DNA of 64,000 bases, taken from assembly GCF_001722335.1 (NCBI RefSeq), contig NZ_MIHA01000019.1:46775-110774 (forward strand), written 5' to 3'. Made by a program: the position numbers and the translations under genes. The DNA is from Mycolicibacterium flavescens (GTDB lineage: Bacteria; Actinomycetota; Actinomycetes; Mycobacteriales; Mycobacteriaceae). Below the pieces are notes generated by a model. The model saw only the letters and a program-made list of their open reading frames with translations. It was not told the DNA's origin and ran no database searches. Shown here piece by piece: positions 18,155-27,311 of the stretch. How positions within the stretch are numbered: the first letter of the stretch is position 1; each line of letters starts with the position of its first letter.

Positions 18155-18742
18155 ATGCGACGGCTCCGCAACAACGACAGCCGCACCGAACAGGAGGCGG
18201 CGATCCTCAAGGCCGCCGCCGAGGAGGTGTCGCTCGTCGGCGTCGGCCGGGCCAGCATGGACGTCATCGCCCGCCAGGCCGGGGTCAGCCGCAGCACGCT
18301 CTACCGGCGGTTCCCCAGCCGTGACGCGCTGATCACCGAACTGGGCAGGCAGACCTTCGATTTCGCGATGGCCCGGCTGCAGACCGTGGGTATCGAGTCG
18401 GGCGCCAAAGAGGCCGCGGTGGCGGCGTTCTGCGAGGGCCTGCGGTTGTTGACCAGCGAACCGGTGATGCGCCGGTTCCTGCGGCTCGACGGCGACCTGT
18501 CGGCGATGGCGGGCATGTACGACGAGGCCGAGGAGTTCCTGCAGAGCGCGTCGGCGGGGATGGCCAGGGCGCTGCGCGCGGCGGGGGCCACCATGCCCGA
18601 CGCCGACCTGCTGGCGGTCTGCGAACTGCACATCCGGTTGGCGACTTCGATGGCCCAGGTGCGTACCTCGGTGCTCGACGTCCGCGACGACGACGCGGTG
18701 CGCGCCTACGCGCAGACCCACCTCGCACCGCTGGTGTGGTGA
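18155..18742 (+). CDS. TetR-family transcriptional regulator
   Basis: A 195-residue regulator. The N-terminal helix-turn-helix lies at about 15-60 (ILKAAAEEVSLVGVGRASMDVIARQAGVSRSTLYRRFPSRDALITE), followed by an all-helical ligand domain. Length is typical. It lies immediately after the MpaB-type oxygenase gene and probably controls it through the palindrome at 17136-17166. Its effector is unknown. Confidence 0.88.
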   Translation: MRRLRNNDSRTEQEAAILKAAAEEVSLVGVGRASMDVIARQAGVSRSTLYRRFPSRDALITELGRQTFDFAMARLQTVGIESGAKEAAVAAFCEGLRLLTSEPVMRRFLRLDGDLSAMAGMYDEAEEFLQSASAGMARALRAAGATMPDADLLAVCELHIRLATSMAQVRTSVLDVRDDDAVRAYAQTHLAPLVW

Positions 18743-18806
18743 GCGTGTCCTGATCTGTGGGGTTCATGGCGTAGACGCCACGGCCGCGGTGGCCAACACT
18801 GAACCC

Positions 18807-19766
18807 ATGCGATCGGTGGCGATCCTCGGTTACCCGGGCGTCCAGGCTCTGGACCTGGTCGGCCCGTTCGAGGTGTTCACCGGCGCGTCGATGTACTTGC
18901 AGGGGCTCGGGAAATCGGGGTACGACGTGCGCGTGGTCACCTGCGGCGGCGCGCCCGCGACCACGGGCACCGGGTTGGCGCTGCTGGCCGAACCGCTGCC
19001 CGATCCGCACGCGTCCCTGGACACCGTGGTGTTGCCCGGCGGGTCCGGACTGGACGACGCCCGCGCCGACGCCGACCTGCTCGCGTGGGTCAAGGCCGTC
19101 TCCGGCCGCGCGCGGCGGGTGGTCAGCGTGTGCACCGGCGCGTTCCTGGCCGCCGAGGCCGGTCTGCTCGACGGCTGCCGGGCCACCACGCACTGGGCGT
19201 TCGCCGACCGGCTGGCGCGCGAATTCCCCTCGGTCACCGTCGATCCCGAGCCGATCTTCGTGCGCAGCAACGAGCGCACCTGGACCGCGGCCGGGGTGAC
19301 CGCCGGAATCGACCTGGCGCTGTCGCTGGTCGAGGACGACCACGGCACCGACGCCGCGCAGACCGTCGCGCGCTGGCTGGTGATGTACCTGCGCCGACCC
19401 GGCGGGCAGACGCAGTTCGCGGCGCCGGTGTGGATGCCGCGGGCCCGGCGCGCGCCGATCCGCGAGGTGCAGGAGGGCATCGAGGCCGAACCGGCCGGCG
19501 CGCACAGCATCGCCGAACTGGCGCGCCGCGCCGCGATGAGTCCGCGCCACTTCACCCGGGTGTTCACCGACGAGGTCGGTGAGGCGCCGGGCGCCTACGT
19601 CGAACGCATCCGCACCGAGGCGGCGCGTCGGCAACTCGAGGAGACCGACGACACGGTCACCGTGATCGCGGCCCGTTGTGGCTTCGGCAGCGCGGAAACG
19701 TTGCGCCGCAACTTCGTTCGCCGGCTCGGTGTCTCACCGGACCAGTACCGCAGAACCTTCGCGTAA
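18807..19766 (+). CDS. GlxA-type AraC regulator with DJ-1/PfpI domain
   Basis: A 319-residue two-domain protein. Residues about 1-180 are a DJ-1/PfpI amidotransferase-like domain with the nucleophile-elbow segment VSVCTGAFLAAEAGLL. Residues about 215-318 are an AraC helix-turn-helix (IAELARRAAMSPRHFTRVFT, then VIAARCGFGSAETLRRNF). The ATG at 18807 starts the conserved SVAILGYPGVQALDLVGPFEV; an upstream in-frame GTG at 18789 is an alternative. Such proteins activate catabolic genes. The next gene encodes a stand-alone DJ-1/PfpI protein, a probable target or partner. Confidence 0.88.
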   Translation: MRSVAILGYPGVQALDLVGPFEVFTGASMYLQGLGKSGYDVRVVTCGGAPATTGTGLALLAEPLPDPHASLDTVVLPGGSGLDDARADADLLAWVKAVSGRARRVVSVCTGAFLAAEAGLLDGCRATTHWAFADRLAREFPSVTVDPEPIFVRSNERTWTAAGVTAGIDLALSLVEDDHGTDAAQTVARWLVMYLRRPGGQTQFAAPVWMPRARRAPIREVQEGIEAEPAGAHSIAELARRAAMSPRHFTRVFTDEVGEAPGAYVERIRTEAARRQLEETDDTVTVIAARCGFGSAETLRRNFVRRLGVSPDQYRRTFA

Positions 19767-19781
19767 TAAAGGAGACGAGCA

Positions 19782-20507
19782 ATGCAGATCGCGATCATGG
19801 TGTACCCCGGCTTCACCGCGCTGGACTTCATCGGCCCCTACGAGGTGCTGCGCAACCTGCCCGACGCCGAGGTGCGGTTCGTCTGGCACGAGCCGGGACC
19901 GATCACCGCGGATTCCGGTGTGCTCATGGTCGGCGCGACGCACTCGTTCGACGAGACGCCGTCGCCCGACATCATCCTCGTCCCCGGCGGACTGTCGAGC
20001 TTCGAACACGCCCGTGACGAGAAGGTGCTCGACTGGGTGCGCCGCGCTCACGAGACGTCGGCCTGGACGACGTCGGTGTGCTCGGGATCGGTGATCCTCG
20101 CGGCCGCGGGCGTGCTGCGCGGCCGACGGGCCACCTCGCACTGGATGGCGCTGCCGATGCTCAAGCCGTTCGGCGTCGAGACCGTCGGCGACGAGCGCGT
20201 CGTGCGCGACGACAAGATCGTCACCGCCGCCGGGGTGTCGGCGGGTATCGACCTCGGGCTGTGGCTGTTCGGGCAGATCGCCGGCGACGCGAAGGCCAAG
20301 GCCACCCAGCTGATCATCGAGTACGACCCGCAGCCGCCGTACGACTCCGGGCACCTGTCGAAGGCGTCGGCTGCGACCAAGGCCACCGCGTCGGCGCTGC
20401 TCAGCCGCGACACCGTCAAACAGGGCCAGCTGACGGCCCCGGCCGGGCTGCTGTGGGACGCCGCGATCCGGCGGGTGCGCGGGAAGGGCACCCCGGTGCG
20501 CTCCTGA
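19782..20507 (+). CDS. DJ-1/PfpI family protein (isonitrile hydratase-like)
   Basis: A 241-residue protein with the DJ-1/PfpI fold. It begins MQIAIMVYPGFTALDFIGPYEVLRNLP and carries the catalytic cysteine in TTSVCSGSVILAAAGVL, followed by RRATSHW. It resembles isonitrile hydratase/InhA-type enzymes but the substrate is not known. The ATG has AAAGGAG 8 bases upstream. It follows the GlxA-type regulator by 15 bases, so the two are likely one unit. The C-terminal 30 residues are basic and extend beyond the core fold. Confidence 0.8.
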   Translation: MQIAIMVYPGFTALDFIGPYEVLRNLPDAEVRFVWHEPGPITADSGVLMVGATHSFDETPSPDIILVPGGLSSFEHARDEKVLDWVRRAHETSAWTTSVCSGSVILAAAGVLRGRRATSHWMALPMLKPFGVETVGDERVVRDDKIVTAAGVSAGIDLGLWLFGQIAGDAKAKATQLIIEYDPQPPYDSGHLSKASAATKATASALLSRDTVKQGQLTAPAGLLWDAAIRRVRGKGTPVRS

Positions 20508-20549
20508 GCGCGCGGTGGTACTACCCGTGCCCCGACAGATGCCGGACGG

Positions 20550-20801
20550 GTGATCGTGATCGCCTCCAACTTCGGCCAGAGCCGCCACCCGGGCTGGTAC
20601 CACAACGTCGAGGCCAACCCGCGTGTCACGCTCGAGGCCCGCGGCCACCGCGGGCCGTTCGTCGGGGCGGAGATCACCGGTGCCGGACGGGACCGGCTGT
20701 TCGCGCTGGCCAAACAGTTCATCCCCGACTACGCCGACTACGAGAAGCGCTGCGGCGACCGGCTCATCCCGGTCCTCGCGTTCACCGAAGCGGACCGGTA
20801 G
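20550..20801 (+). CDS. Truncated deazaflavin (F420)-type nitroreductase fragment
   Basis: An 83-residue reading frame matching only the C-terminal half of Ddn-family proteins (VIVIASNFGQSRHPGWYHNVEANPRVTLEARG and IPDYADYEKRCGDRLIPVLAF). Full members are about 140-150 residues and begin with a segment contacting F420 and a TTTGRRSG-type motif, which is absent. The frame is open back to the TGA of the preceding gene (20505-20507), and GTG at 20550 is the first plausible start. It may be a decayed gene or a very short functional version. Confidence 0.5.
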   Translation: MIVIASNFGQSRHPGWYHNVEANPRVTLEARGHRGPFVGAEITGAGRDRLFALAKQFIPDYADYEKRCGDRLIPVLAFTEADR

Positions 20802-20831
20802 CGCACCCGCGACGCCCGTCACAGCCGGGAT

Positions 20832-21632
20832 ATGAGTACCGTCGGCGGGGTGAATTTGGCCTACGACGACCGCGGCAGCGGTCCATCAGTCCTGTTCATC
20901 GCCGGTCGCGGAGGCGCGGGCCGGACCTGGCACCTGCACCAGGTGCCCGAGTTCCAGCGGGCCGGATACCGCTGCATCACGTTCGACAACCGCGGCGTCG
21001 GCGCGACCGAGAAGGCCACCGGCTTCACCGCCGAGACGATGGTGGCCGACACGGCCGCGCTGATCGAGAAGCTCGACGCGGCGCCGGTGTACGTCGTCGG
21101 GGTGTCGATGGGCTCGTTCATCGCCCAGGAGCTGATGGTGGCCCGCCCCGAACTCGTCGAGCGCGCGGTGCTGATGGCGACCCGGGGACGTGCGGACCGC
21201 ACCCGCGAGTTCTTCCGCAACGCCGAGTGGGAGCTCGCCGAGTCCGGCATCAAGCTGCCGCCCAACTATGACGCGAAAATCCGTCTGCTGGAGAGCTTTT
21301 CGCCCAAGACGCTGAACGACGACGCCAAGGTGCGGGACTGGATCGACATGTTCACCATGTGGCCGTCGAAGCCGACGCCGGGCGCGCGCACGCAGATCGG
21401 GATCGGCCCGCAGGGCAACCGGCTGCCTGCTTACCGAAGTATTACGGCGCCGACGCTGGTGATCGGGTTCTCCGACGACGTGGTGCTGCCGCCGCACCTG
21501 GGCCGCGAGGTCGCCGACGCCATCCCGCGCGGCCGTTACCTGGAGATTCCCGACGCCGGGCATCTGGGCTTCATCGAGCAGCCCGAGCTGGTCAACAAAG
21601 CGGTGCTGGATTTCTTCGCCGATAGGCTGTAG
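20832..21632 (+). CDS. bpoC: Alpha/beta hydrolase BpoC; MenH candidate
   Basis: A 266-residue alpha/beta hydrolase. The nucleophile is in GVSMGS (S92), the oxyanion region is FIAGRGGAG, and the probable catalytic histidine is in [11 protein letters not shown]. It was historically named as a non-heme peroxidase, but its place between menC and menD and its length fit MenH, which removes pyruvate from SEPHCHC. That assignment is by context only. Its TAG overlaps the GTG of menD, so translation is coupled. Confidence 0.78.
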   Translation: MSTVGGVNLAYDDRGSGPSVLFIAGRGGAGRTWHLHQVPEFQRAGYRCITFDNRGVGATEKATGFTAETMVADTAALIEKLDAAPVYVVGVSMGSFIAQELMVARPELVERAVLMATRGRADRTREFFRNAEWELAESGIKLPPNYDAKIRLLESFSPKTLNDDAKVRDWIDMFTMWPSKPTPGARTQIGIGPQGNRLPAYRSITAPTLVIGFSDDVVLPPHLGREVADAIPRGRYLEIPDAGHLGFIEQPELVNKAVLDFFADRL

Positions 21633-23260
21633 TGGTGAACCCCTCGACCGCGCAGGCCCGCGTGGTCGTCGACGAACTCATTCGCGGCGGCGTGCGCGAC
21701 GTCGTGCTGTGCCCCGGCTCGCGTAACGCGCCGCTGGCGTTCGCCCTGCACGACGCCGACCGGGAGGGCCGGCTGCGGCTGCATGTGCGCATCGACGAGC
21801 GCACCGCGGGTTATCTGGCCATCGGGCTGGCGGTCGCTGAGCGCGCGCCGGTGTGCATCGCGATGACGTCGGGCACCGCGGTGGCCAACCTCGGACCCGC
21901 CGTCGTGGAAGCCAACTACGCCCGGGTGCCGCTGGTGGTGCTCAGCGCCAACCGGCCCTACGAGCTGCTCGGTACCGGGGCCAACCAGACCTTCGAACAG
22001 CTGGGGTATTTCGGCACGCAGGTCCGCGCGTCGATCAGCCTCGGCCTGGCCGAGGACGTCCCGGAGCACCTCGACACGCTGAACGCGCAGTGGCGTTCGG
22101 CGGTGTGCCGGGTTCTGGTGGCGGCCACCGGGTCTCGCACCGCCAACGCGGGTCCGGTGCAGTTCGACATCCCGCTGCGCGAGCCGCTGGTGCCGGGGGA
22201 CACCGGCTACGTCCCGGACGGGCGGCCGGGCGGCAAGCCGTGGACGGTGACGCCGCCGGTGACGTTCGACCAGCCGCTCGACATCGACCTGACCCCCGAC
22301 ACGGTGGTGATCGCGGGCCACGGCGCGGGCGAGCATCCGAACCTGGCCGCGCTGCCCACGGTCGCCGAGCCGACGGCCCCGGCGGCGGCCAACCCGCTGC
22401 ACCCGTTCGCGCTGCCGCTGTTGCGCCCCAAGCAGGTCATCATGCTGGGCCGCCCGACGCTGCACCGGCCGGTGTCGGCGCTGCTGGCCGACCCGTCGGT
22501 GCCGGTGTACGCGCTGACGACGGGGCCGCGGTGGCCCGACGTGTCGGGCAACTCGCAGGCCACGGGCACTCGGGCGGTGACCTCGGGCGCGCCGGATGCG
22601 GCCTGGCTGCAGCGCTGCGCCGAGGTGCATCAGCACGCGGTCGACGCGGTGCGCGGGCAGCTCGCCGCCCATCCGCTCAAGACCGGGCTGCACGTGGCCG
22701 CCGCGGTCGCCGACGCGGTGCGCCCGGGCGATCAGCTGGTGCTGGGCGCGTCGAACCCGGTGCGGGACGCGGCGCTGGTCGGCCTGGACACCTCCGGGTT
22801 GAAGGTGCGCTCCAACCGCGGGGTGGCCGGTATCGACGGCACGGTGTCGACGGCGATCGGGGCGGCGCTGGCGCATGAACGAAGCGGCGGGCGCACCATC
22901 GCGCTGCTCGGCGACCTGACCTTCGTGCACGACAGCTCGGGCCTGCTGATCGGGCCCACCGAGCCGACGCCGCGCAACCTGACGATCGTGGTGTCCAACG
23001 ACAACGGCGGCGGCATCTTCGAGCTGCTCGAACAGGGCGATCCGCGGTTCTCCGACGTGTCCTCGCGGATCTTCGGGACACCGCACGACGTGGACGTCGG
23101 CGCGCTGTGCCGGGCCTATCACGTCGAGAGCCGGCAGCTCGAGGTCGACGATCTGGTCGAGGCGCTCGACGAGCCGCACGACGGGATGCGGGTGCTGGAG
23201 GTGAAGGCCGACCGGTCGTCGCTGCGGGCGCTGCACGCGTCGATCAAGGCGGCCCTGTGA
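21632..23260 (+). CDS. menD: SEPHCHC synthase MenD
   Basis: A 542-residue thiamine-diphosphate enzyme that condenses 2-oxoglutarate with isochorismate, the first committed step of menaquinone ring synthesis. Visible features include [16 protein letters not shown] near the N-terminus, the glutamate-containing [13 protein letters not shown], and the cofactor-binding [19 protein letters not shown] and [10 protein letters not shown] segments in the C-terminal third. The start is the GTG overlapping bpoC. Its stop overlaps the GTG of the next gene inside a 27-base tandem repeat. Confidence 0.95.
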   Translation: MVNPSTAQARVVVDELIRGGVRDVVLCPGSRNAPLAFALHDADREGRLRLHVRIDERTAGYLAIGLAVAERAPVCIAMTSGTAVANLGPAVVEANYARVPLVVLSANRPYELLGTGANQTFEQLGYFGTQVRASISLGLAEDVPEHLDTLNAQWRSAVCRVLVAATGSRTANAGPVQFDIPLREPLVPGDTGYVPDGRPGGKPWTVTPPVTFDQPLDIDLTPDTVVIAGHGAGEHPNLAALPTVAEPTAPAAANPLHPFALPLLRPKQVIMLGRPTLHRPVSALLADPSVPVYALTTGPRWPDVSGNSQATGTRAVTSGAPDAAWLQRCAEVHQHAVDAVRGQLAAHPLKTGLHVAAAVADAVRPGDQLVLGASNPVRDAALVGLDTSGLKVRSNRGVAGIDGTVSTAIGAALAHERSGGRTIALLGDLTFVHDSSGLLIGPTEPTPRNLTIVVSNDNGGGIFELLEQGDPRFSDVSSRIFGTPHDVDVGALCRAYHVESRQLEVDDLVEALDEPHDGMRVLEVKADRSSLRALHASIKAAL

Positions 23261-23316
23261 GTGGAGCGAACGATCCAACGCCTGTGAGCGGAGCGAACGA
23301 TCCAACGCCTGTGAGC
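23254..23316 (+). repeat. 27-bp tandem repeat spanning the menD stop and next gene start
   Basis: Two complete 27-base units (23254-23280 and 23281-23307) differ by one base (GAGT versus GAGC). They are followed by the first 9 bases of a third (CCTGTGAGC). Each copy carries CTGTGAG, so the GTG start context is present three times in frame and the encoded 9-residue segment SGANDPTPV is duplicated at the N-terminus of the downstream protein. The repeat length is a multiple of three, keeping the frame. Confidence 0.85.
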
Positions 23317-23850
23317 CGCTGGGGCGGCGGGTGCTGGGCCAAGCCGGTCAAGTTTGTGCGCAGGTTCCTGCCGCGGCTGGCCGCCGACCCGAAAGAGACT
23401 CGGCGCCAACGCATTTTCCGGCGTATCCGGGTCGGCATCGTGATCGTGGCGTGCCTGGTGACGCTGCAGTCGGTGCTGATGGTGCTGGGTGCCTGGCGCA
23501 ACGACCGGCAGATCGAGCGGAACATGGGGGTGGCCGCCGCGGAGGTGCTCTCGGCCGGGCCGCGTCGCTCGACCATCGAGTTCGTCACCCCCGACCGCGT
23601 CACCTACCGCCCGGAGTTGGGTGTGCTGTACCCGTCGGAGCTCGAGACCGGGATGAACATCTACGTCGAGTACGACGTCAACGATCCCGATCTCGTTCGT
23701 GTGCAACACCGTAACGCGTCACTGGCCATCATTCCCGCTGGCTCGACCGCGGTGGTCGGCTGGCTGGTCGCGATCGCGGCGCTGTTCGCCGTCACAGCAG
23801 TCGAGCGCCGCGTGGTGCGCCGCCAGGAAACTAGGACTGCACCAGCTTGA
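23257..23850 (+). CDS. Membrane protein of the Rv0556 type (DUF3592-like)
   Basis: A 197-residue protein with two membrane helices: one at about 60-80 ([21 protein letters not shown]) and one near the C-terminus ([19 protein letters not shown]). A small extracytoplasmic domain lies between them ([23 protein letters not shown]). Three in-frame GTG starts (23257, 23284, 23311) come from a tandem repeat. The first overlaps the menD stop; the third gives 179 residues, nearer the length I remember for Rv0556. The start is therefore uncertain. Function unknown. It converges on the next gene with a 20-base overlap. Confidence 0.72.
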   Translation: MSGANDPTPVSGANDPTPVSRWGGGCWAKPVKFVRRFLPRLAADPKETRRQRIFRRIRVGIVIVACLVTLQSVLMVLGAWRNDRQIERNMGVAAAEVLSAGPRRSTIEFVTPDRVTYRPELGVLYPSELETGMNIYVEYDVNDPDLVRVQHRNASLAIIPAGSTAVVGWLVAIAALFAVTAVERRVVRRQETRTAPA

Positions 23851-24502
23851 GCAGCCAGTCGTTGTCGTAGATGTCGAGCCTCTCGTCGGCGGTGAGGTTG
23901 TAGACGGTCGGCGTGCCGGTGGTCAGGTTGTCGATCTCGTAGAGGAACTCGAAGTTGATGGCGTCCATGTCGGCGATGTTGACCGCCGAGCCGCCGGTGG
24001 AGATCCGGCGGACCGCCGCATCGGACATCCCGATGTGCTGGGCCATGTCGGCGATCTCGTCGTCGCTGGGGCCGGTGCCGCCGGGCTCCTGGTTGAGCCA
24101 CAGCTCGGCGACGAACCGCTGGAACTGGGTGCCCGTCACATCGTCGTCGGCGGCCAGGAACAGCGCGTTGCTCACCCGCGCGGAATGACCGTCGCGGGTT
24201 TCGTCGAGGAAGATCAGCGGCCGGTAGGTGACGCGCAACTGGCCGACGCCGATGTAGTAGGCGAGTTGATCGCCGAAATCGGCCTGCAGATCGGCACAGT
24301 GGGTGCACTGCGGTTCGGTGAAGATCTCGATGTTCACCGGGGCGTCGACGAATCCGGCGACCACGCCGTAGCCGTCCTCGCTGATCCAGACCGGCGGCTG
24401 TGCCGGGTCGCGGTGCGCGGTGCCGGCGACCTGCCTGGTGCAGCCGACCGCGACCAGCAGCACCGTCAGCGCCAGCACCACGACGGCAGCGGATCTGCGC
24501 AT
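23831..24502 (-). CDS. DsbA-like thioredoxin-fold lipoprotein
   Basis: A 223-residue exported protein. The lipobox LVAVGC places the lipid-modified cysteine at residue 21. After a linker comes a thioredoxin fold with the redox motif CTHC (in [20 protein letters not shown]) and a helical insertion ([21 protein letters not shown]) as in DsbA/DsbG relatives. It should make or isomerise disulfides outside the membrane. The ATG at 24502 fits the signal peptide; the frame running on to 25264 is read-through antisense to mgtA. It lies between the Rv0556-type gene and mgtA on the opposite strand. Confidence 0.82.
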   Translation of the reverse strand: MRRSAAVVVLALTVLLVAVGCTRQVAGTAHRDPAQPPVWISEDGYGVVAGFVDAPVNIEIFTEPQCTHCADLQADFGDQLAYYIGVGQLRVTYRPLIFLDETRDGHSARVSNALFLAADDDVTGTQFQRFVAELWLNQEPGGTGPSDDEIADMAQHIGMSDAAVRRISTGGSAVNIADMDAINFEFLYEIDNLTTGTPTVYNLTADERLDIYDNDWLLKLVQS

Positions 24503-24613
24503 GTCACCGCCCTTTCCTGGTCGGCAGAATACTCGCCCCGGCGGCACGAGGTTTTCGTGTGCCATCTTCCTGGCCGCAACCTTCGCGACAGGCGGCGGTG
24601 TCACGCTTCGGGC

Positions 24614-25804
24614 GTGCGCGTTGCGATCGTCGCAGAATCGTTCCTCCCGAATGTCAACGGCGTCACCAATTCGGTGCTGCGGGTGCTCGAGCATCTGCGT
24701 CGCACCGGACACGAAGCCCTCGTGATCGCCCCGGACACGCCCCGCGGGGAGCCGCCCGCCGACCGGGTGCACGACGGTGTGCGGGTGCACCGGGTGCCGT
24801 CGCGGATGTTCCCGAAGATCACGTCGCTGCCGCTGGGTGTGCCGCGACCGCGGATGGTGGGCGTGCTGCGCGGATTCGACCCGGATGTGGTGCATCTGGC
24901 GTCGCCGGCGCTGCTGGGCTACGGGGGTCTGCATGCGGCCCGTCATCTCGGGGTGCCGACGGTCGCGGTGTTCCAGACGGACGTGGCGGGGTTCGCCGAG
25001 AGTTACGGGGTCGGCGGCACGGCTCGTGCGGCATGGGCGTGGACGCGGCATCTGCACAGTCGCGCCGACCGCACGCTGGCACCGTCGACGGCGGCGATCG
25101 AAAACCTTGAGGCGCATCGTGTTCCGCGGGTGCGCAAGTGGGGGCGCGGGGTCGACGTGACGGGTTTCGCGCCGTCCGCCCGCGACGAGCAGCTTCGGCG
25201 GCGTTGGTCGCCGCACGGCAAGCCGATCGTCGGCTTTGTCGGCCGGCTGGCACCGGAGAAGCACGTGGAGCGACTCGCCGCGCTGGCCCGCCGCGACGAT
25301 CTGCAGCTCGTTGTCGTCGGCGACGGTGTCGACCGTCGGAAGCTCGAGAATCTGCTGCCCTCAGCCTATTTCACCGGAGCGCTGTACGGCGACGAGCTCG
25401 CTGCGGCGTACGCCAGCATGGATGTGTTCGTCCATCCCGGCGAGCACGAGACCTTCTGCCAGGCGGTACAGGAGGCGATGGCATCCGGTCTGCCGGTCAT
25501 CGCGCCGAACGCCGGCGGGCCGCGCGACCTGGTGGCGCCGTACCGCACCGGGCTGCTGCTGGAGGTCGACTCGTTCGAGGCGCGGCTGCCGGAGTCGGTC
25601 GACCACCTCATTGCTGAGCGGCAACGCTATTCCGTTGCCGCGCGCCGCAGCGTGCTCAGCCGGACGTGGCCCGCGATCTGCGACGAACTGCTCAGCCATT
25701 ACGACGACGTCGTCGCCCTGCACCGCGAGCGTGCATGTCTGCACACGACACGCCGGGCGAATTCCGGCGTTCGTGCACGCTCGCGCCGCGCCGAGAGTGC
25801 GTGA
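24614..25804 (+). CDS. mgtA: GDP-mannose-dependent alpha-mannosyltransferase MgtA
   Basis: A 396-residue GT4-family glycosyltransferase. The N-terminal Rossmann part begins [21 protein letters not shown]. The C-terminal part has [15 protein letters not shown] and the EX7E motif in [23 protein letters not shown]. In mycobacteria this enzyme mannosylates a glucuronosyl diacylglycerol (it was once named PimB). The GTG at 24614 is the first codon of the domain, with a CACGCT -10-like element 6 bases upstream. The C-terminal 25 residues are basic and encoded by a palindromic sequence, so they may be a late extension. Confidence 0.88.
   Translation: MRVAIVAESFLPNVNGVTNSVLRVLEHLRRTGHEALVIAPDTPRGEPPADRVHDGVRVHRVPSRMFPKITSLPLGVPRPRMVGVLRGFDPDVVHLASPALLGYGGLHAARHLGVPTVAVFQTDVAGFAESYGVGGTARAAWAWTRHLHSRADRTLAPSTAAIENLEAHRVPRVRKWGRGVDVTGFAPSARDEQLRRRWSPHGKPIVGFVGRLAPEKHVERLAALARRDDLQLVVVGDGVDRRKLENLLPSAYFTGALYGDELAAAYASMDVFVHPGEHETFCQAVQEAMASGLPVIAPNAGGPRDLVAPYRTGLLLEVDSFEARLPESVDHLIAERQRYSVAARRSVLSRTWPAICDELLSHYDDVVALHRERACLHTTRRANSGVRARSRRAESA
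25725..25784. repeat. Nested palindrome at the 3' end of mgtA
   Basis: Outer arms GCGAGCGTGCA (25725-25735) and TGCACGCTCGC (25774-25784) enclose an inner hairpin CGCCGG/CCGGCG (25751-25756 and 25764-25769). It lies inside the last codons of mgtA and looks like a REP-type palindrome that has supplied the C-terminal extension. It could also act as a transcription stop. Confidence 0.6.
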
Positions 25805-25952
25805 CTGGCAAGGGATTCGACGCGCCGCAGCATCCGCGAGACGCTGCCGTTCCCGTTGGCCAAACCGCGCTGACAGCACTCGTCTCAACCTTTCGAGGAC
25901 CGGGGTTTATCCCCAAGTGGGATTTGATCCCCAGCTGTGAGGTTTTGGCCAG

Positions 25953-26011
25953 GTTGCCTCATGTCAAGATGCGCGCGTAGGGGGGTTGGTTGCCTCACGT
26001 GAGCGTGCGCG
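25953..26011. repeat. Left IS end: two direct copies of the terminal motif
   Basis: Copy one (25953-25977) reads GTTGCCTCAT, six bases, then ATGCGCGCG. Copy two (25989-26011) starts GTTGCCTCAC and ends GTGCGCG. Copy one contains the transposase stop codon (25964-25966). The two are probably binding sites for the transposase. Confidence 0.75.
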
Positions 26012-27217
26012 TTTGGTGAGCGGAGCTGTGGCACCGTCTTCGGCTTTGCTGGTGGCCAGTGTGAACAACTGGGTGGTCAAAGCATGGATCTGACGCTGGG
26101 TGGCGGCCGGGTTGATGAGCGAGTAGGTGCGGGTCAGGCCCACGATGCGTTCCACGGTCATGGTCGGGTGGTTGATCGTGCGGTGAAACGGGGTGGTGGC
26201 CGTGTCGTGTTTGCGGGACACTTTAGCGCCGGTACGGACTTTGGATACCAGTTTCTGCTGAGGGTAGAAGAAGTTGGTCAGCTTCGACTGCAACCGCCAA
26301 ATCTCGTTGAGCAGCAACAGTTCTGAAGCGGTGTCGTAGCGGTAGTAGCCCACCACGGAGCGGACTACCGCCCAGTTCTTCTGCTCGACGTGACAGCCGT
26401 CGTTCTTATTGCCCGGCCGTGACCGGGTGAAGGTGATGCCGCGGTCTTGGCACCATTGCAGTAGCTCGTCGTTGATGAATTCTGACCCGTTGTCGCAGTC
26501 CACACCCAGAATCGGAAACGGCATCTGCGCGGCGATGTGATTGAGGACGGCCACAATGTGTTTGGCCACCCTGTCGGGCAGTGAGCGGCTTTCAGTCCAG
26601 CCGGTGGCGATGTCGGTGACCGTCAGGGTGAAGGCGTGGCCTCCGCCGCTGATACCGCCGTCGTGAAAGACCGTGTCGATCTCCACGAAACCGGGCACAG
26701 CATCGTCCCAGTCAGCCCAGGTACGCAGCGGGATCTGGCTTTTGAGCAGCGACCCCGGCTTAGTGCCCACCCGCCCTCTGATCGTGCGTTTGGCGCGCTC
26801 ATCGGCCAGGCGGCGATCGATGGTGGCCGCCGACATCGACACCAGTAGAGCCGCCGTCTGGTCGCTGATCACCAGCTCCCCGAAGTGACGCAGCACCGCC
26901 ACCAGCTCTGTGAGCATGGGGGCCAGCCGTTTGCCGGCGGGCATCCCCAACACCGTCCAGCACAGCGTCAACGCCGCGATGACCTCGGGCCCGTACTTCA
27001 CCGGCCGCGGCCGTCGTGGACGCACAGTCCTGGGCGCCAGCGCGGCCGTGAGGGCCTTGCGGGCATGGCTTCGGTGCCAGCCGGTGTTCGCGCACAACTC
27101 ATCGAGAATCCGAGTCTTCTCACGCTTACCCGCCCGCTGGTAACGGGTCGCGGCCGTCTCGGTGATTGCTCTGCGCTCTGCCAATGTCAACCCCATCCAC
27201 TGGGCGTACGCGCGCAT
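25964..27217 (-). CDS. DDE (rve-type) transposase
   Basis: A 417-residue transposase. The N-terminal helix-turn-helix region (about 10-60, with [12 protein letters not shown]) is followed by a second DNA-binding segment and an integrase-like catalytic core. Catalytic residues are visible: first D in [12 protein letters not shown], second D in [12 protein letters not shown], and E in GCHVEQKNW. The family resembles ISNCY/IS1202-like or IS481-like integrase-type transposases; I cannot decide which. The gene is intact. Its ATG lies inside the inner right repeat and its stop inside the outer left repeat, so the coding region fills the element. Confidence 0.85.
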   Translation of the reverse strand: MRAYAQWMGLTLAERRAITETAATRYQRAGKREKTRILDELCANTGWHRSHARKALTAALAPRTVRPRRPRPVKYGPEVIAALTLCWTVLGMPAGKRLAPMLTELVAVLRHFGELVISDQTAALLVSMSAATIDRRLADERAKRTIRGRVGTKPGSLLKSQIPLRTWADWDDAVPGFVEIDTVFHDGGISGGGHAFTLTVTDIATGWTESRSLPDRVAKHIVAVLNHIAAQMPFPILGVDCDNGSEFINDELLQWCQDRGITFTRSRPGNKNDGCHVEQKNWAVVRSVVGYYRYDTASELLLLNEIWRLQSKLTNFFYPQQKLVSKVRTGAKVSRKHDTATTPFHRTINHPTMTVERIVGLTRTYSLINPAATQRQIHALTTQLFTLATSKAEDGATAPLTKRARSREATNPPTRAS

Positions 27218-27268
27218 TCTCGATGAGGCAACGAATCACCCTTTCGCGCGCATTTCAGATGAGTCAAC
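27209..27268. repeat. Right IS end: two inverted copies of the terminal motif
   Basis: Inner copy 27209-27232 and outer copy 27245-27268 read, on the minus strand, GTTGCCTCAT...ATGCGCGCG and GTTGACTCAT...ATGCGCGCG. They mirror the left pair with the same 36-base spacing. The inner copy carries the transposase ATG. Confidence 0.75.
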
Positions 27269-27292
27269 GCGTTGGCCTCTACTTGTCGGTGG

Positions 27293-27308
27293 TCGAATGT
27301 ACGTTCGA
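27293..27308 (+). promoter_or_regulatory. SOS (LexA) box upstream of the 13E12-type gene
   Basis: TCGAAT-GTAC-GTTCGA matches the mycobacterial LexA box TCGAAC-N4-GTTCGA with one mismatch. It ends 3 bases before the ATG at 27312. SOS boxes are known upstream of some 13E12-family genes, so DNA-damage control is likely. Confidence 0.7.
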
Positions 27309-27311
27309 AGT

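Larger units (their letters stand above)
25953..27268 (-). mobile_element. 1.3-kb insertion sequence with paired terminal repeats
   Basis: The element holds one DDE transposase gene and is bounded by two copies of the same ~24-base motif at each end. Left copies start at 25953 and 25989; right copies end at 27232 and 27268, in inverted orientation. The spacing within each pair is exactly 36 bases. No clear target-site duplication is seen: TTGGCC occurs near both ends, but not flush with the repeats. It sits between mgtA and a 13E12-type gene, 44 bases from that gene's start codon. Confidence 0.8.

Noticed and set aside
21536..23305. Long minus-strand open frame opposite menD
   Set aside because: Shadow frame; menD is complete with its thiamine motifs on the plus strand.
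24503..25264. N-terminal extension of the DsbA-like frame
   Set aside because: It runs antisense through mgtA; the lipoprotein signal begins at the ATG at 24502.
25945..27277. TTGGCC on both sides of the IS as a target-site duplication
   Set aside because: The copies are 2 and 4 bases from the terminal motifs and short enough to occur by chance.
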